From assembly GCA_030765525.1 (NCBI GenBank), contig JAVCCK010000042.1:164797-228796 (forward strand): a stretch of 64,000 nucleotides of DNA, given 5' to 3'. The notes beneath the pieces were generated by a model, which was given only the letters and a program-made list of their open reading frames with translations, was not told where the DNA came from and made no database searches. Positions 1 through 9,775 of the stretch are shown here, in pieces. The DNA is from Candidatus Lernaella stagnicola. Its GTDB lineage: Bacteria > Lernaellota > Lernaellaia > Lernaellales > Lernaellaceae. The translations under genes were made by a program, and so were the position numbers. Numbering within the stretch: position 1 is the stretch's first letter; every line of letters begins with the position of its first letter.

Positions 1-137
1 ACGACAAGAAAGCAGCTTCGTTTCACGCGATCTCCCCAAATCTCGAGTCGATAAAACCAGCCGCGCGACGGCGCGGCCACGTCCAACAGGATAACGACGC
101 CCTTGCTCCGGTTCAACTATCGAGGCATGCTATCTTC

Positions 138-935
138 ATGAAAGTTGCCGCTGTTCAATTCACGCCAGAATTCGGCCAGGTGGCAGAGAACCGCGAGCGG
201 GCGGCCAAATGGATTCGCGAGGCTGATGCCCGCCTGACGGTGCTGCCCGAGGTCGCCTTTACCGGATACGTCTTCAAGGGACCGGAGGAACTCGCCGAGC
301 TCGCCGAACCCGTGAACGGCGAAACCTTCGACTTCATGGTGGCCCTGGCAAAAGAAACGGGTAGTTTATTATGCTATGGCTTTCCGGAATCCAAAGACGG
401 CCGGTACTACAACTCGGCGGCGTTGCTCGGCCCCGATGGCTTGATCGCGATATACCGGAAAATACACCTGTTTATGGACGAAATCGGGCTGTTTTCCCCC
501 GGTGAGCAGCCGTTTTTCGTTTGTGACGTCGACGGCCTTCGTTTGGGAATGATGATCTGCTTCGATTGGTATTTTCCGGAGTCGGCGCGAAGCCTTGGCC
601 TATTGGGAGCGCAAATCATTCTGCATCCGGCGAATCTCGTACTACCTTTTTGTCAGGACGCGATGGTCACGCGATGTCTGGAAAATCGCGTATTTGCCGT
701 CACCGCCAACCGCGGCGGCTCCGAATTTCGCGCCGGCCGGGAAATGTCCTTTACGGGCCGCAGCCAAGTAACGCAGCCCACCGGGCGTTACGAGCGCCTG
801 CCGGACACCGACGACGGTTTCGTGGCAACCGAAATCAATCTGTCACTTGCGGATCACAAACAAATGACGGCACGGAATCACCTGTTCCGCGACCGTCGAC
901 CGCAATTGTATACACTTGGCGAAATAAACAAGTAA
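138..935 (+). CDS. Carbon-nitrogen hydrolase (nitrilase superfamily amidase)
   Basis: This 265-residue protein hydrolyses an amide or nitrile bond in an unidentified small molecule, presumably in the cytoplasm. The nitrilase catalytic triad is visible: Glu38 in LPEVAF, Lys108 in YRKIHLF and Cys141 in MMICFDW. Length is normal for single-domain omega-amidase or N-carbamoylputrescine-amidase-like enzymes. No signal peptide is present. The ribosome binding site upstream of the ATG is weak. The gene stands alone, with a lipoprotein gene 79 bp downstream, so context does not identify the substrate. The family assignment is firm and the substrate is unknown. Confidence 0.9.
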   Translation: MKVAAVQFTPEFGQVAENRERAAKWIREADARLTVLPEVAFTGYVFKGPEELAELAEPVNGETFDFMVALAKETGSLLCYGFPESKDGRYYNSAALLGPDGLIAIYRKIHLFMDEIGLFSPGEQPFFVCDVDGLRLGMMICFDWYFPESARSLGLLGAQIILHPANLVLPFCQDAMVTRCLENRVFAVTANRGGSEFRAGREMSFTGRSQVTQPTGRYERLPDTDDGFVATEINLSLADHKQMTARNHLFRDRRPQLYTLGEINK

Positions 936-1014
936 ACAACACCGCTCGGGGCGAACTTGACAGTCCCGGGACGGGACCCGAAAATCGAAATGCGGGATCG
1001 GCGCTGGAGGCTGA

Positions 1015-2580
1015 ATGTGTATTGAGCGAAAGTGGTACGTCATCCTCGCGGTTTTCGTGGCGCTCATCTTTGCCCTTGGCGCCTGCGACCGCGGTGGTGA
1101 TGGTCCTCCTAAGAATGATAAGCCGGATAACTCCACAGGGTTTACCGGCTCGCTATATTTTTCGGGAAAATGGGACGGCGAGGCCGGAACGTTTTCCTTG
1201 GACCTGGAGAAATTGCAGGCCGTAAAGCTCTCGAACACCGTCGGCAGTTTTCTGCAAACGACCGGCTTTGAATCTCAACTGTTACTCGTCGATGATGCCC
1301 AGAACGTACAAATTATCGATACCGCTGAGAAATCTGCCCGCGTGGTCGGCACCGCGCCTCAGGCGTTCGCCGCCCCTAACGGGCGCAAATATTTCTACCA
1401 CGACCCTGGAACCGGCGAACTCTACGAGGCCCACGTCGGCGCGGTCGGCGCCCGTCTGATCGCGCCCGACGGCCGTTACGGAGCCTACTCGCCGGATATG
1501 CGACAAATCGCCTATCTCAACGCGGCCGGACTCGTGATTACCAACGCCGCGAACACCGAACCGGTTTTTGCCAACTTGCTGGGCTTTCTCAAGCAGGGCG
1601 AGATTTACGCCCTGCCGGTTTCGGGCGATTTTTTCCCGCGCTGGACCGCCGACGGCCAGTTTGTCGCGGTCTCGATGCAAATTTCCAATCCGTCGACTGG
1701 TTATTTGGGCGGCATCGGCTTCGTAGTGGACGCCGAGGGAAGCGTCGTCACGTTCCTGGCCAACAATCCGACCGAAATGAGATGGTCGCCCGACAACCAG
1801 ATCCTTTACTACACGTCCAATAATTCGCTTTACGCATGGAATCTGGCGGAGGAAACCAACATTCTGATTTCCGGCGGCGCCAACACCACGAATTACGGAC
1901 AACAGGTTAACGAGGACGGTCAATACATCGCATTTGTTCGTCGGTTTATCGGCGGCGAAGCCGGTTTGTTCGTACTCGACGCGTCCGCCGACCGCACTCT
2001 GGAAGCGGTCGCTCGCGCCGAAGGCGGCGTCGCGGCGCTCGACTGGCCGCGTGGCTCGTTCTGCGCCCCCGACACCAACCAAGCGCCCGCCATCTCCCGC
2101 GTTGAAATCTTCGTGGGCGGCGAGCCGACAGACGATCCACTGATTGGCCCCGATACCGTCGCGTCGGTGAAAATCACACCCCTGGACGCTGAATGCAATC
2201 TCGGCAACGGCGTGATTCTTTACGATGTGGGAGAGGGTTGGCGTCCCTTCACCCTCTACCTTGGCGGTAACACCGGCTGCGACGGAAATGCTTTGGAATT
2301 TGACTTGCCAAAGCCGGCGACAGCGGGTCATACGCCGTTGAAAGTTGTAGTCGAAGACGTGTGCGGCGCTCGATCCGGCGAAGTCTCGATCCCCTTCCGC
2401 TACCTCCTGCCCGCGGAACCTGTCGACGACGACGACACCGGGGACGACGATACGACGACCGATGACGACACGACGACCGACGACGACACGACGACCGACG
2501 ACGACACGACGACCGACGACGATACGACGACCGACGACGACACGGCCGCGGACGACGACGACACGACCCCCGGTCAATAG
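1015..2580 (+). CDS. Lipoprotein, TolB/beta-propeller-like, with Asp/Thr-rich C-terminal tail
   Basis: This is a 521-residue predicted lipoprotein. Residues 1-23 form a signal peptide ending in a lipobox (LGAC, Cys24). GGAGG lies four bases before the ATG and supports this start. The mature part contains WD40/TolB-like blade motifs such as DGRYGAYSPDMRQIAYL, GDFFPRWTADGQFVAVS and MRWSPDNQILYYTS, so a beta-propeller is likely for about residues 60-350. Residues 370-470 look like an immunoglobulin-like domain. The last 45 residues are nearly all Asp and Thr, encoded by an 18-bp tandem repeat. Unlike most poly-Asp lipoproteins in this window, the acidic tract is at the C-terminus. Its function is unknown. 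Confidence 0.85.
   Translation: MCIERKWYVILAVFVALIFALGACDRGGDGPPKNDKPDNSTGFTGSLYFSGKWDGEAGTFSLDLEKLQAVKLSNTVGSFLQTTGFESQLLLVDDAQNVQIIDTAEKSARVVGTAPQAFAAPNGRKYFYHDPGTGELYEAHVGAVGARLIAPDGRYGAYSPDMRQIAYLNAAGLVITNAANTEPVFANLLGFLKQGEIYALPVSGDFFPRWTADGQFVAVSMQISNPSTGYLGGIGFVVDAEGSVVTFLANNPTEMRWSPDNQILYYTSNNSLYAWNLAEETNILISGGANTTNYGQQVNEDGQYIAFVRRFIGGEAGLFVLDASADRTLEAVARAEGGVAALDWPRGSFCAPDTNQAPAISRVEIFVGGEPTDDPLIGPDTVASVKITPLDAECNLGNGVILYDVGEGWRPFTLYLGGNTGCDGNALEFDLPKPATAGHTPLKVVVEDVCGARSGEVSIPFRYLLPAEPVDDDDTGDDDTTTDDDTTTDDDTTTDDDTTTDDDTTTDDDTAADDDDTTPGQ
2443..2532 (+). repeat. 18-bp tandem repeat encoding DDDTTT
   Basis: Five consecutive in-frame 18-bp units (gacgacgayacgacgacc) encode Asp-Asp-Asp-Thr-Thr-Thr at the end of the preceding lipoprotein. 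A sixth, degenerate copy follows. The near-identity of the copies suggests recent slippage expansion. Confidence 0.9.
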
Positions 2581-2684
2581 AGCAGCCAGGCTGTCGCGCG
2601 TCGAAATACGCATTAACTTGTGAACGCGAGCGCCGCGGTTTCGAAACCTGCGACCCCGACTAGAACGAAGCGTGGGAGCGACAG

Positions 2685-5588
2685 ATGGCCGAAGAGCAAA
2701 GCGGCGAGAACCTCAAAAACGCGAAATTAAGCAAAGCGGATCTTACCGATCGCGATTTGCGCGGCGCCGATCTGACCCGCGCTAATTTGAGCAGTGCCCA
2801 ACTCACCGGCATGGACTTGACCGGCGCCGTGCTCGTCAAAGCTAACTTGCAGGACGCCGATCTGAATGGCGCCACGCTGCGGGATGTCAACGCCACCGGT
2901 GCCAAAGTGCGCGGTGTGTGGGAAAAAGTCGTCCTGAAAAACGTGAACCTTTCCGATGCTACCTCGCCCAAATGGTCCTTGGTGGATTGTGAACTCGACG
3001 GCGTATCGCTGCAGGGCGCGAGCGTGCGGCGCTTGTCGCTAACCCGCTGCCGCGTGACGAATTGCCGCTTCGTAAAAGCCTCGTTTCCGGACGTGGTGTT
3101 CGTGAATTGCCAGTTCATCGATTGCGATTTCTCGGGCGGCGACCTGTCATGCCCCGATATCAAGAACACCGAGTTCCACAATTGCCGTTTCGAAGGCGCC
3201 GACTTGTCCGGACCGGTGATCGAACGATGCGGATTTCCCGGCTGCAATCTCACCAAGACCGATTTTATCGCCGGTGAATTCAAGGACGTCAACCTCGCCG
3301 ACGCGCAGGTGGAAAAGGCGAATTTCCGGTACGCTCGCGGACTGCCCGACGAATTCGTTGCCGAACTGCGCGAACGCGGCGCTCGGGTCAGCCGAAAGCT
3401 AATGCGCAAGGCTGTGGCGGCGGTCTTCTCCTCCAAGATCGGGCGTATCGCTGTCGTGGCGCTGGTACTGCTCGTAGTTTTTTTGGTTCACGCGCACCGG
3501 CGAACGCCGGACAACTGGGACAACTCCAAGCTTTTCGAAGCCGCGAAACATCAGCGGGAATCCGGCGATCGCCACGAGGCGTTGAAGTACTACGACATTC
3601 TTCTCGACCGCCATCCGGACGACGAAATGGTGCAACTGACGGCCTTTATGCAAAAGGCGCAGACCTACGTCGAGTTGGAGCAATACGAAGACGCCATCAA
3701 GATCTATCAGTCGCTGCTGGAATCCGAGACCGTCGAGTCCATGGTGAAACTCTCGATTCGTTTCGAATTACTGCAGGCGCTCCAACTCAAGGGCGAAACA
3801 GAAGAAGTGATGCAACAACTGCTGGAATTAGCGCCCCTGCCGCAGTTTTCGCAAAACCTGTTCGAGATCCTCGGGCGATTAGTCGGCTCGGGCAGCGACA
3901 AAAAGTACTTTGAATGGCTGGTCGTCAACCTCGAAGAACTCGAAAAGCGCGTGCCCAAAACCGCGCGCGCCAGATTGTTGCTGACTCGCGGCGTCGTACT
4001 CACGAATCTGAATAGAACCGATGAGGCGCTCGACACAATGCGGCGAATCATCAAGCTGGACGGGGCGCCGGAGCCCGTCGTGCTGCGAGCCTACATGCAA
4101 TTGGCGCGGCTGCAGCAGCAACTCGGCGATATAAAAACGTCTCGCCAGACCTATTCCGAAATGCGCCGACGCTTTCCCGACGCCAAAAGCGAAATCATCT
4201 TTTCCCGCCTCAACGAAGCGGTTGTGGCTCAGGGACAGGGACGATTCGAAGAAGCGGAAAAAATCTTCCTCGAGGTTCTCCAGAACTCAATGGAAGATCT
4301 GCCGCGCAATACCGCCCGCCTTGGACTAGCCTCCGCGTACATCAGCCGGCGGCGATTCGACGAAGCCGAAAAGCTCGTCGAGGACGTGCGCGCCACAACC
4401 GGCGGCTGGGATAACCAGCACATCGACTCCCTGCGCCTGTTGGCCACGCTCCGCTCCGAGCGGGGGGACATCGACGGCGCCGAAAAACTGTTGCGCGAAG
4501 CCATTGAAGAAGCGCCGAACAACCGAGTCGTCAACCGCTTACGCCGCGAACTGGTCCACGTGTACCGCCGCGGCGGCCGCTATAACGAAGCCATCGACCT
4601 GATGAAGACCGTGATCGACTCCGACAACGTCGACACCGCGCAACAGATCATGGATCTGAATCAGTACGCGGACATGCTCTCCGCCATCAAGGATTACGGC
4701 CGCGCCGTCGACGTGTACGAGCGGGTTGTCACATTGGCCGGGGACGACGCCGCAACCGGAATGATCGAACGCTACGTCGACTCCATGGTACAGGCCGGCA
4801 TGATCGGCTACGCCAACAAATACCTGCAAGGCATCATCGACAAAAACCCGGCCGCGAGCACCTTCGGCGTTTGGGCGAAGCTGGAATTGGTCAGTCTCGA
4901 GCAAAAAGAAGGCCGGCCGCAAGTCGCTAACCGGTATCTGCGCGACGTGCTCAAGCTCGATTTCTCGTCGTTCGATACTCCGGCCAATTTCATGAAAGCA
5001 ACCTGGGCCAAAGACCCCGAAAGCCAAAAACTGGCCGTGGAGCTCTTGCGGAAAATAGCCGCCGCGCAAAGCGCCGATTCTTTCGCCGGCGGCAACGCGC
5101 GCCTCGTGCTGGCCAACAAAACTATCGACACGCGGGAGGATCAGCCCGAAGGATGGGCCGATCTCGTCCAGACATTGGCCAACGAAGTCGCCGCCAATAA
5201 CAAAGACGCCAACCTCGTCGTACAAGCCTATGAACTGCTCACTCGTCTCGCGCAGCATTCCGGCGATACGCAAAAAGCAATTGACGACTTCGCGCAAATC
5301 ATCAAACGAACTGACGACAATCGCCTGCGATCGATAGCCCGCTTCGATCAAGCACGGTTGTATTACAACAAAGGCGAAAAGAAAAAGGGGCTGACGCTGA
5401 TGGAAGAAGCCCGGGCGGAATGCGCCGACCCCAACGATTGCTGCACCATCGCGTTCCAACTCGGTCAGAAACTTGTCGACAACGACCGCCGCAAAGAAGC
5501 GCAAGAAATCTTCGTTTACATTCGCGACGCCCTGCCCAATTGCTGGTCGCGTGACGAAGCAATGGTCATGCTGGATGCCATGAAATAA
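2685..5588 (+). CDS. Pentapeptide-repeat / transmembrane / TPR fusion protein
   Basis: This 967-residue protein has three parts. Residues 10-230 are pentapeptide repeats (A[DN]LxG-like: LTDRDLRGADLTRANLSSAQLTG), forming a right-handed quadrilateral helix. A single transmembrane segment lies at about residues 250-270 (IAVVALVLLVVFLV). From residue 280 to the end there are many TPR-type helical repeats (for example EALKYYDILLDRHPDDEM and EAEKLLREAIEEAPNN). With no signal peptide, the pentapeptide domain is predicted to be cytoplasmic and the TPR solenoid periplasmic. GGGAG lies upstream of the ATG. It converges on the next gene with a 3-bp gap. It is probably a membrane scaffold; no enzymatic motif was seen. 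Confidence 0.85.
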   Translation: MAEEQSGENLKNAKLSKADLTDRDLRGADLTRANLSSAQLTGMDLTGAVLVKANLQDADLNGATLRDVNATGAKVRGVWEKVVLKNVNLSDATSPKWSLVDCELDGVSLQGASVRRLSLTRCRVTNCRFVKASFPDVVFVNCQFIDCDFSGGDLSCPDIKNTEFHNCRFEGADLSGPVIERCGFPGCNLTKTDFIAGEFKDVNLADAQVEKANFRYARGLPDEFVAELRERGARVSRKLMRKAVAAVFSSKIGRIAVVALVLLVVFLVHAHRRTPDNWDNSKLFEAAKHQRESGDRHEALKYYDILLDRHPDDEMVQLTAFMQKAQTYVELEQYEDAIKIYQSLLESETVESMVKLSIRFELLQALQLKGETEEVMQQLLELAPLPQFSQNLFEILGRLVGSGSDKKYFEWLVVNLEELEKRVPKTARARLLLTRGVVLTNLNRTDEALDTMRRIIKLDGAPEPVVLRAYMQLARLQQQLGDIKTSRQTYSEMRRRFPDAKSEIIFSRLNEAVVAQGQGRFEEAEKIFLEVLQNSMEDLPRNTARLGLASAYISRRRFDEAEKLVEDVRATTGGWDNQHIDSLRLLATLRSERGDIDGAEKLLREAIEEAPNNRVVNRLRRELVHVYRRGGRYNEAIDLMKTVIDSDNVDTAQQIMDLNQYADMLSAIKDYGRAVDVYERVVTLAGDDAATGMIERYVDSMVQAGMIGYANKYLQGIIDKNPAASTFGVWAKLELVSLEQKEGRPQVANRYLRDVLKLDFSSFDTPANFMKATWAKDPESQKLAVELLRKIAAAQSADSFAGGNARLVLANKTIDTREDQPEGWADLVQTLANEVAANNKDANLVVQAYELLTRLAQHSGDTQKAIDDFAQIIKRTDDNRLRSIARFDQARLYYNKGEKKKGLTLMEEARAECADPNDCCTIAFQLGQKLVDNDRRKEAQEIFVYIRDALPNCWSRDEAMVMLDAMK

Positions 5589-5591
5589 AAG

Positions 5592-7352
5592 TTATTCCTT
5601 CTGCGGTCGAAATTGCAGCATCGCCAAATGACCCGACACGAAACCCGGTAGGTCGTCTTTTTCGCCCTCCGGCGCAAGTGCCGCAACGTCGATGGCCGAG
5701 GCGAGGCCGCAACTCCAGTGATCCGCCCGCCCCGTCCAGATATTGCCCACGCACGCGCCCAACGTCAGCCACGGGCGAGCCGCTGCCGGGGAACCGCGCA
5801 GCACCTCGTTGCGTTGCGGAAGATGCAGGTACGCATCGCCCACGTACAACCCCGTGCCGACGCCGATGAGGCAATAGGGCACCAACGCGTCGGATTGCGC
5901 GGCGCATTTGTCCAACGCCACCGGCAAACTCGTCGGGTGGTCCAGCCCGTATTTGATTCCCGCCCCGTGAATGAAAGACCGCAACGCTTGGCCGTCCAGC
6001 CGGCGCTGGATTTTCGTCAACTGCGCGTGATCCGCGCCCCACTTGCTGCCGATCTCCATGTAGATCACGCCCATGTCGTAAGCCGGGCGCCGCAGCCGCT
6101 CGTGTTGCGGTCGGTTTGGTGTCAGTAAGCCGCCGATAGCGACCACGCCCATGATCGCCAGCACGGCCGCTACCGTCGCCGCCGGCCACCGCAATCGCGT
6201 GCGCCAGGCATGCCCGACCGCCAGCCCGGCCGACAGCAACAACATGGGATACAACGCAAAAATGTGGCAATAAGGCTCCGCATCCAGCGTCCCCCATTGC
6301 CGTGCGAACAAGTCGTAATCGCTCACGCTGTACACGAGACTGTAGAGAAGCACGAACCCGACCGGCGCCAGCGACCATAAGGCCGCGTCCGACACCGCGC
6401 GGGGCTTGGTCGGCCATAACGCCCGCCAGCCGTCGCGCCACCGACGCCGCAACAACACGACCAACGTGACCGTCAACGCCAATAGCAGCACGTAGTATAG
6501 ATAGGAAAGCGCTTTCGTCCCGGCGAGTGTCCCGGCGTGAAAGCTCAGGCCCGCCGGGATGTCGTCGATTAGCAGCATGCCAAAGCGCTTGACCGCCGCC
6601 ACGATTCGCGAGCCGGCGTCGGGCGATTTATTCACGGCGTCGGCAAACCGGCCCAGGCCCCACCAGTTGTGGGTGATGTTGTAAATGATCCACGGCGAAA
6701 AACCGACCACGCCGCCCACCGCGGCGGCCGCTACGTGGCGCAAACCGCTCGTGCGACTCACCCACCACCACAATGCCAGCAAGGCTACCGTCACCAGAAA
6801 CCCGTAGTGAATCCACACTCCCAGGCCGAGAACGGCGCCGAAAAGAAAGTACTGCCAAAGGCGCGGCCGTTTTGCCGCGAACAAGTACGAAGCGGCTACC
6901 AACATGCCCAGGCTGAGGGTCGCGTTTTCCGCGTAATTACCCCAGGGCAGCAAACCCACTTGGGCCACGTAGGCCGGCGGCAGCACGAAAAGCACGCCAG
7001 TCGCCACCGCCGCGGGTGTGCCGCCGTGCCGCGCCGCGAACCACGCGGCGAAAATCGCCATGAACAGCGAGGTCGTCAGTGCCAGCAGTTTGAGCGCGAA
7101 GTAGGTTTTGCCGAACAACGCGAAAAAGGGGACGGTCAACAAGCCGAACAACAGCGTGCCGCCTTCGTAGTCGCCCGGCTGATATTCCAGCAACGGCAGC
7201 TTCGGGCCGTCCATGATCAGCGCCGCGATCGACCCCGTTTTGTACTCTTCTTCGTCGTAAACGTATTCGCTGTAGTACAGCAAAAGCAGGCGGCCGAAGA
7301 CGACCAGGGCCACCAGCAAACACAGCAGCGTGATTCGGGCGCGACGGCTCAC
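5592..7352 (-). CDS. GT-C fold membrane glycosyltransferase (GT39/ArnT-like)
   Basis: This 586-residue polytopic protein has about ten hydrophobic segments. Near its N-terminus an acidic motif, YVYDEEEYKTG, follows the first membrane helix. That is where GT-C enzymes using polyprenyl-phosphate sugars (PMT/ArnT/GT39) keep their catalytic Asp/Glu. The C-terminal 150 residues are soluble and contain several Cys. It starts at GTG, and its first bases overlap the stop of the upstream lipoprotein gene (GTGA), so the two are translationally coupled. The sugar donor and acceptor are unknown. The family call rests on topology and the acidic motif only. Confidence 0.7.
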   Translation of the reverse strand: MSRRARITLLCLLVALVVFGRLLLLYYSEYVYDEEEYKTGSIAALIMDGPKLPLLEYQPGDYEGGTLLFGLLTVPFFALFGKTYFALKLLALTTSLFMAIFAAWFAARHGGTPAAVATGVLFVLPPAYVAQVGLLPWGNYAENATLSLGMLVAASYLFAAKRPRLWQYFLFGAVLGLGVWIHYGFLVTVALLALWWWVSRTSGLRHVAAAAVGGVVGFSPWIIYNITHNWWGLGRFADAVNKSPDAGSRIVAAVKRFGMLLIDDIPAGLSFHAGTLAGTKALSYLYYVLLLALTVTLVVLLRRRWRDGWRALWPTKPRAVSDAALWSLAPVGFVLLYSLVYSVSDYDLFARQWGTLDAEPYCHIFALYPMLLLSAGLAVGHAWRTRLRWPAATVAAVLAIMGVVAIGGLLTPNRPQHERLRRPAYDMGVIYMEIGSKWGADHAQLTKIQRRLDGQALRSFIHGAGIKYGLDHPTSLPVALDKCAAQSDALVPYCLIGVGTGLYVGDAYLHLPQRNEVLRGSPAAARPWLTLGACVGNIWTGRADHWSCGLASAIDVAALAPEGEKDDLPGFVSGHLAMLQFRPQKE

Positions 7353-8833
7353 AATGCGGATCCCGGCCGGCTATGGGGGTCGATCTCGAAGTCCTTGCCG
7401 CGGTTGGCGCCGAAAGAGCATCCCACGACACGCCCGTAGTCGGAGCCGGTGATAAACGCGACGCCCCGCCCGTTGCCCGTGACACGGCTGTTCAACACCG
7501 TGCAGTAATCGCTGTCGAACAGGAACAATACTCCGTCTTTACCGTTGCCCGCCGCGACCGCATCGACCACCAGGGTACGCGGACTCGAACGCACGCTGAT
7601 CCCCTGGTAGCTGCAGTGTTCCGCCCCGCCGCCGCGTACCACACCCAGCGGTGAATAGTAGAAGAACATCCCGTGACGGTCGCAGTACCGCGCGCGGCAG
7701 TTGACGAATGAGACGTACATACCGCCCGCCGCTTCCAAACCCGTGTCGGGGGCGAATTGCGCGTCGATTCCCTCGACGACCACGTGGCTCGCTCCGTCCA
7801 CGTGCAGCGCATCTTCGGCGAAGGCGACTTCAATAAATCCTCGCCGCGGCCGCGACCCGATGTTGATGTGCAGAAAACTGGTCCCCGCGTCGTAGCGGCA
7901 GGTGCCGGGGCCCATTTCGTCCTTACCGGTCACCAGCGACAGGATCTTCGTCGAGCCGCCGGGCAGGACGTGAAAAGCCCCCTTCGGTTCGAACGCGACG
8001 CGTAGCTTGTCCTCTTCGTCAAAGGCGTCGAGCGGACGGCGCACCGTCGGAGCGATCACCGGCTTGGGTTTGCCGGGCCACGCGACAATCCGCGTCGGCT
8101 GATTCCACAGCCCTGAGAGCGCGGCCGGCACGACCACGGCTTCGCGAACGTAATCGCGCGGCACGCCGGCCAGGCGCAACTCGCCGCCGGGTTTGAGTAG
8201 TTCCAAACCTTTCTTGACCGTCTTGACCGGCTCCCGCGCCGTTCCCGCGGCGGTGTCCTCGCCCCGCAAAGGATCAACGTGGACTACTTGGTCCGGCCCA
8301 TCGACCGGGGCGGCCGCGACGCTGCGCCCGTGCCAGTCTACCTCCGGCGCTTGCCCCCGCTGCTCCAACACCCGCCACGCCGCCAGAGCCACTTGCTCGT
8401 CGTCGTTGGCAATCAACTCCGCCAGCGTGTCGGCGGCCTTGGGGTCGCGGCTTTCGGCCAACGCCTCGACCACGGCGAGTCGCACTTCACGCCAGGGGAA
8501 TCCGCTCGCGTTGATCAGCGCGTTTAAGGATTCATCGCCACCCAACCGACCCAGCGACCAGGCGCACGCGGCCCGCACTTGCGGATCGGGATCGCCGTGC
8601 AGATGCTTGGCCAAATCACCCACGGCCGCCGCCTGCTCGTTCATACCCAGGCGCAAAGCCGCGAGGCGGCGATCGACATCGCGATCGTCGTCCGGGTAGT
8701 TCAGCGTCGTGAGCCATCTAACGCCGTCAGGCGACAAGACCGCAGGGGTGCCTTCGGCCTTGTTGTTCGTGGACGAACAAGCCGCGATAAATAGACAAAG
8801 AGTCGCGATTACCGGCAAGTAGAAGTGTCGCAT
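7349..8833 (-). CDS. HEAT-repeat / right-handed beta-helix lipoprotein
   Basis: The 494-residue reading starts at the ATG giving MRHFYLPVIATLCLFIAACSS, a lipoprotein signal peptide with a lipobox Cys. A longer open frame upstream is antisense to a poly-Asp tract and is rejected. Residues 50-160 contain HEAT-like helical repeats (DPQVRAACAWSLGRLGGDESLNALI, DPKAADTLAELIANDDEQVALAAWRVL). Residues 170-480 resemble a pectin-lyase/parallel beta-helix protein (HVVVEGIDAQF, VVRGGGAEHCSYQGISVR, VLNSRVTGNGRGVAFITGSDYGRVVGCSF). The HVDPLRGEDTAAGT segment resembles the DUF1565-like start of such domains. Coupled to the GT-C gene. A surface carbohydrate-binding or carbohydrate-cleaving role is inferred. 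Confidence 0.75.
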   Translation of the reverse strand: MRHFYLPVIATLCLFIAACSSTNNKAEGTPAVLSPDGVRWLTTLNYPDDDRDVDRRLAALRLGMNEQAAAVGDLAKHLHGDPDPQVRAACAWSLGRLGGDESLNALINASGFPWREVRLAVVEALAESRDPKAADTLAELIANDDEQVALAAWRVLEQRGQAPEVDWHGRSVAAAPVDGPDQVVHVDPLRGEDTAAGTAREPVKTVKKGLELLKPGGELRLAGVPRDYVREAVVVPAALSGLWNQPTRIVAWPGKPKPVIAPTVRRPLDAFDEEDKLRVAFEPKGAFHVLPGGSTKILSLVTGKDEMGPGTCRYDAGTSFLHINIGSRPRRGFIEVAFAEDALHVDGASHVVVEGIDAQFAPDTGLEAAGGMYVSFVNCRARYCDRHGMFFYYSPLGVVRGGGAEHCSYQGISVRSSPRTLVVDAVAAGNGKDGVLFLFDSDYCTVLNSRVTGNGRGVAFITGSDYGRVVGCSFGANRGKDFEIDPHSRPGSAL

Positions 8834-8905
8834 GGCGTTAGGATACCACCGCCGGGGCAAAAGCCAAATCCTACCGGGCGCTTCGTTTGAAAATCGACTC
8901 CCTGC

Positions 8906-8934
8906 TTGACGACCCCGAACCGGCCCATTACGCT
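8906..8934 (+). promoter_or_regulatory. Sigma-70-type promoter upstream of poly-Asp lipoprotein
   Basis: TTGACG, a 17-bp spacer and TACGCT lie 36 bp before the ATG of the following lipoprotein gene. This is a by-eye match to -35/-10 hexamers. Confidence 0.4.
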
Positions 8935-8969
8935 CAGTTGCTGGGTAAGGGAAGCAAAGGAGAAAAACA

Positions 8970-9773
8970 ATGAGAACGAAATGGTTTCTTATTTTAACGA
9001 TTTTGCTGGCCGCGTTCGCGATGATCATCGCGTGCGGCGGTGGCGATGACGATGATGACGACGACGACACCCCCGGCGTCGTGTCCGTGTCGGCCGTGAA
9101 TCAATCCGCCTGCCTTGATGACGCCGAAAGCAAGGCGATTTGGGACCCGTATGCGGACCCGATCGATGTCGTGCAGGTTGCGTGGGACGACGGCGTATTG
9201 AAGGTGGAAGATCTCTTCGCCTACGTGAATTGCTGCGCCGAAATGGCCGTGACTGCGGATGCCGCCGGCTCTCAGGTAACGATCACCGAAGTCGAGGGTG
9301 GCGAGCCGTGCGACTGCATGTGCCCGATCGATTTGACGTACGAAATCGACGGCCTCACCGGTGGTTCGATCACGTTGACCGTACAGCGAAGCTCTTTCGA
9401 CACGAAGGTCACGTACTCGGTGTTCCAATTGGATCTCGAATTGGGCGCGACGAACAAGAAGTGGGTCGTGCCGTTGGTGGATTTGTTCACCAACGTGGAA
9501 GGCAACGCCCCCTTCCAGGTGCGCTACGCCGCGTGCGAAATGTACAACCTGCCCGATCAGCAATTCATGGTCCGCTCGTACGGCGATTCCTACCATGTCT
9601 TCTCCTATGATTGGTACGACATCGACAACCCGGGCACGCCCGACCCGAATTGCCAGATTCCCGTGACGATCGATATCGACACGCTGGATGCGGGCGACTA
9701 TCACTTCGGCGCGCCGTTGTACGATCGCAACACGGAAGAATGGGATCAGCTCAATTTCGACGTGACGATCTGA
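8970..9773 (+). CDS. Poly-Asp-linker lipoprotein of unknown function
   Basis: This is a 267-residue predicted lipoprotein: a signal peptide, lipobox Cys22 (MIIAC) and then [11 protein letters not shown] before the mature domain. AAGGAGA precedes the ATG. The mature part has several Cys (a CDCMC cluster and a paired CC) and beta-rich sequence. It ends with GDYHFGAPLYDRNTEEWDQLNFDVTI. No family was recognised. rsmI starts 2 bp after its stop, but functional linkage is unlikely. Confidence 0.85.
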   Translation: MRTKWFLILTILLAAFAMIIACGGGDDDDDDDDTPGVVSVSAVNQSACLDDAESKAIWDPYADPIDVVQVAWDDGVLKVEDLFAYVNCCAEMAVTADAAGSQVTITEVEGGEPCDCMCPIDLTYEIDGLTGGSITLTVQRSSFDTKVTYSVFQLDLELGATNKKWVVPLVDLFTNVEGNAPFQVRYAACEMYNLPDQQFMVRSYGDSYHVFSYDWYDIDNPGTPDPNCQIPVTIDIDTLDAGDYHFGAPLYDRNTEEWDQLNFDVTI

Positions 9774-9775
9774 AC

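Noticed and set aside
1282-2613. Minus-strand open frame of 443 codons
   Set aside because: Antisense to the beta-propeller lipoprotein. The Val/Arg repeats are the reverse of the Asp/Thr repeat codons.
8834-9070. N-terminal extension of the HEAT/beta-helix protein
   Set aside because: The extension is antisense to a poly-Asp tract (poly-Ser) and precedes a clear lipoprotein signal peptide at 8833.
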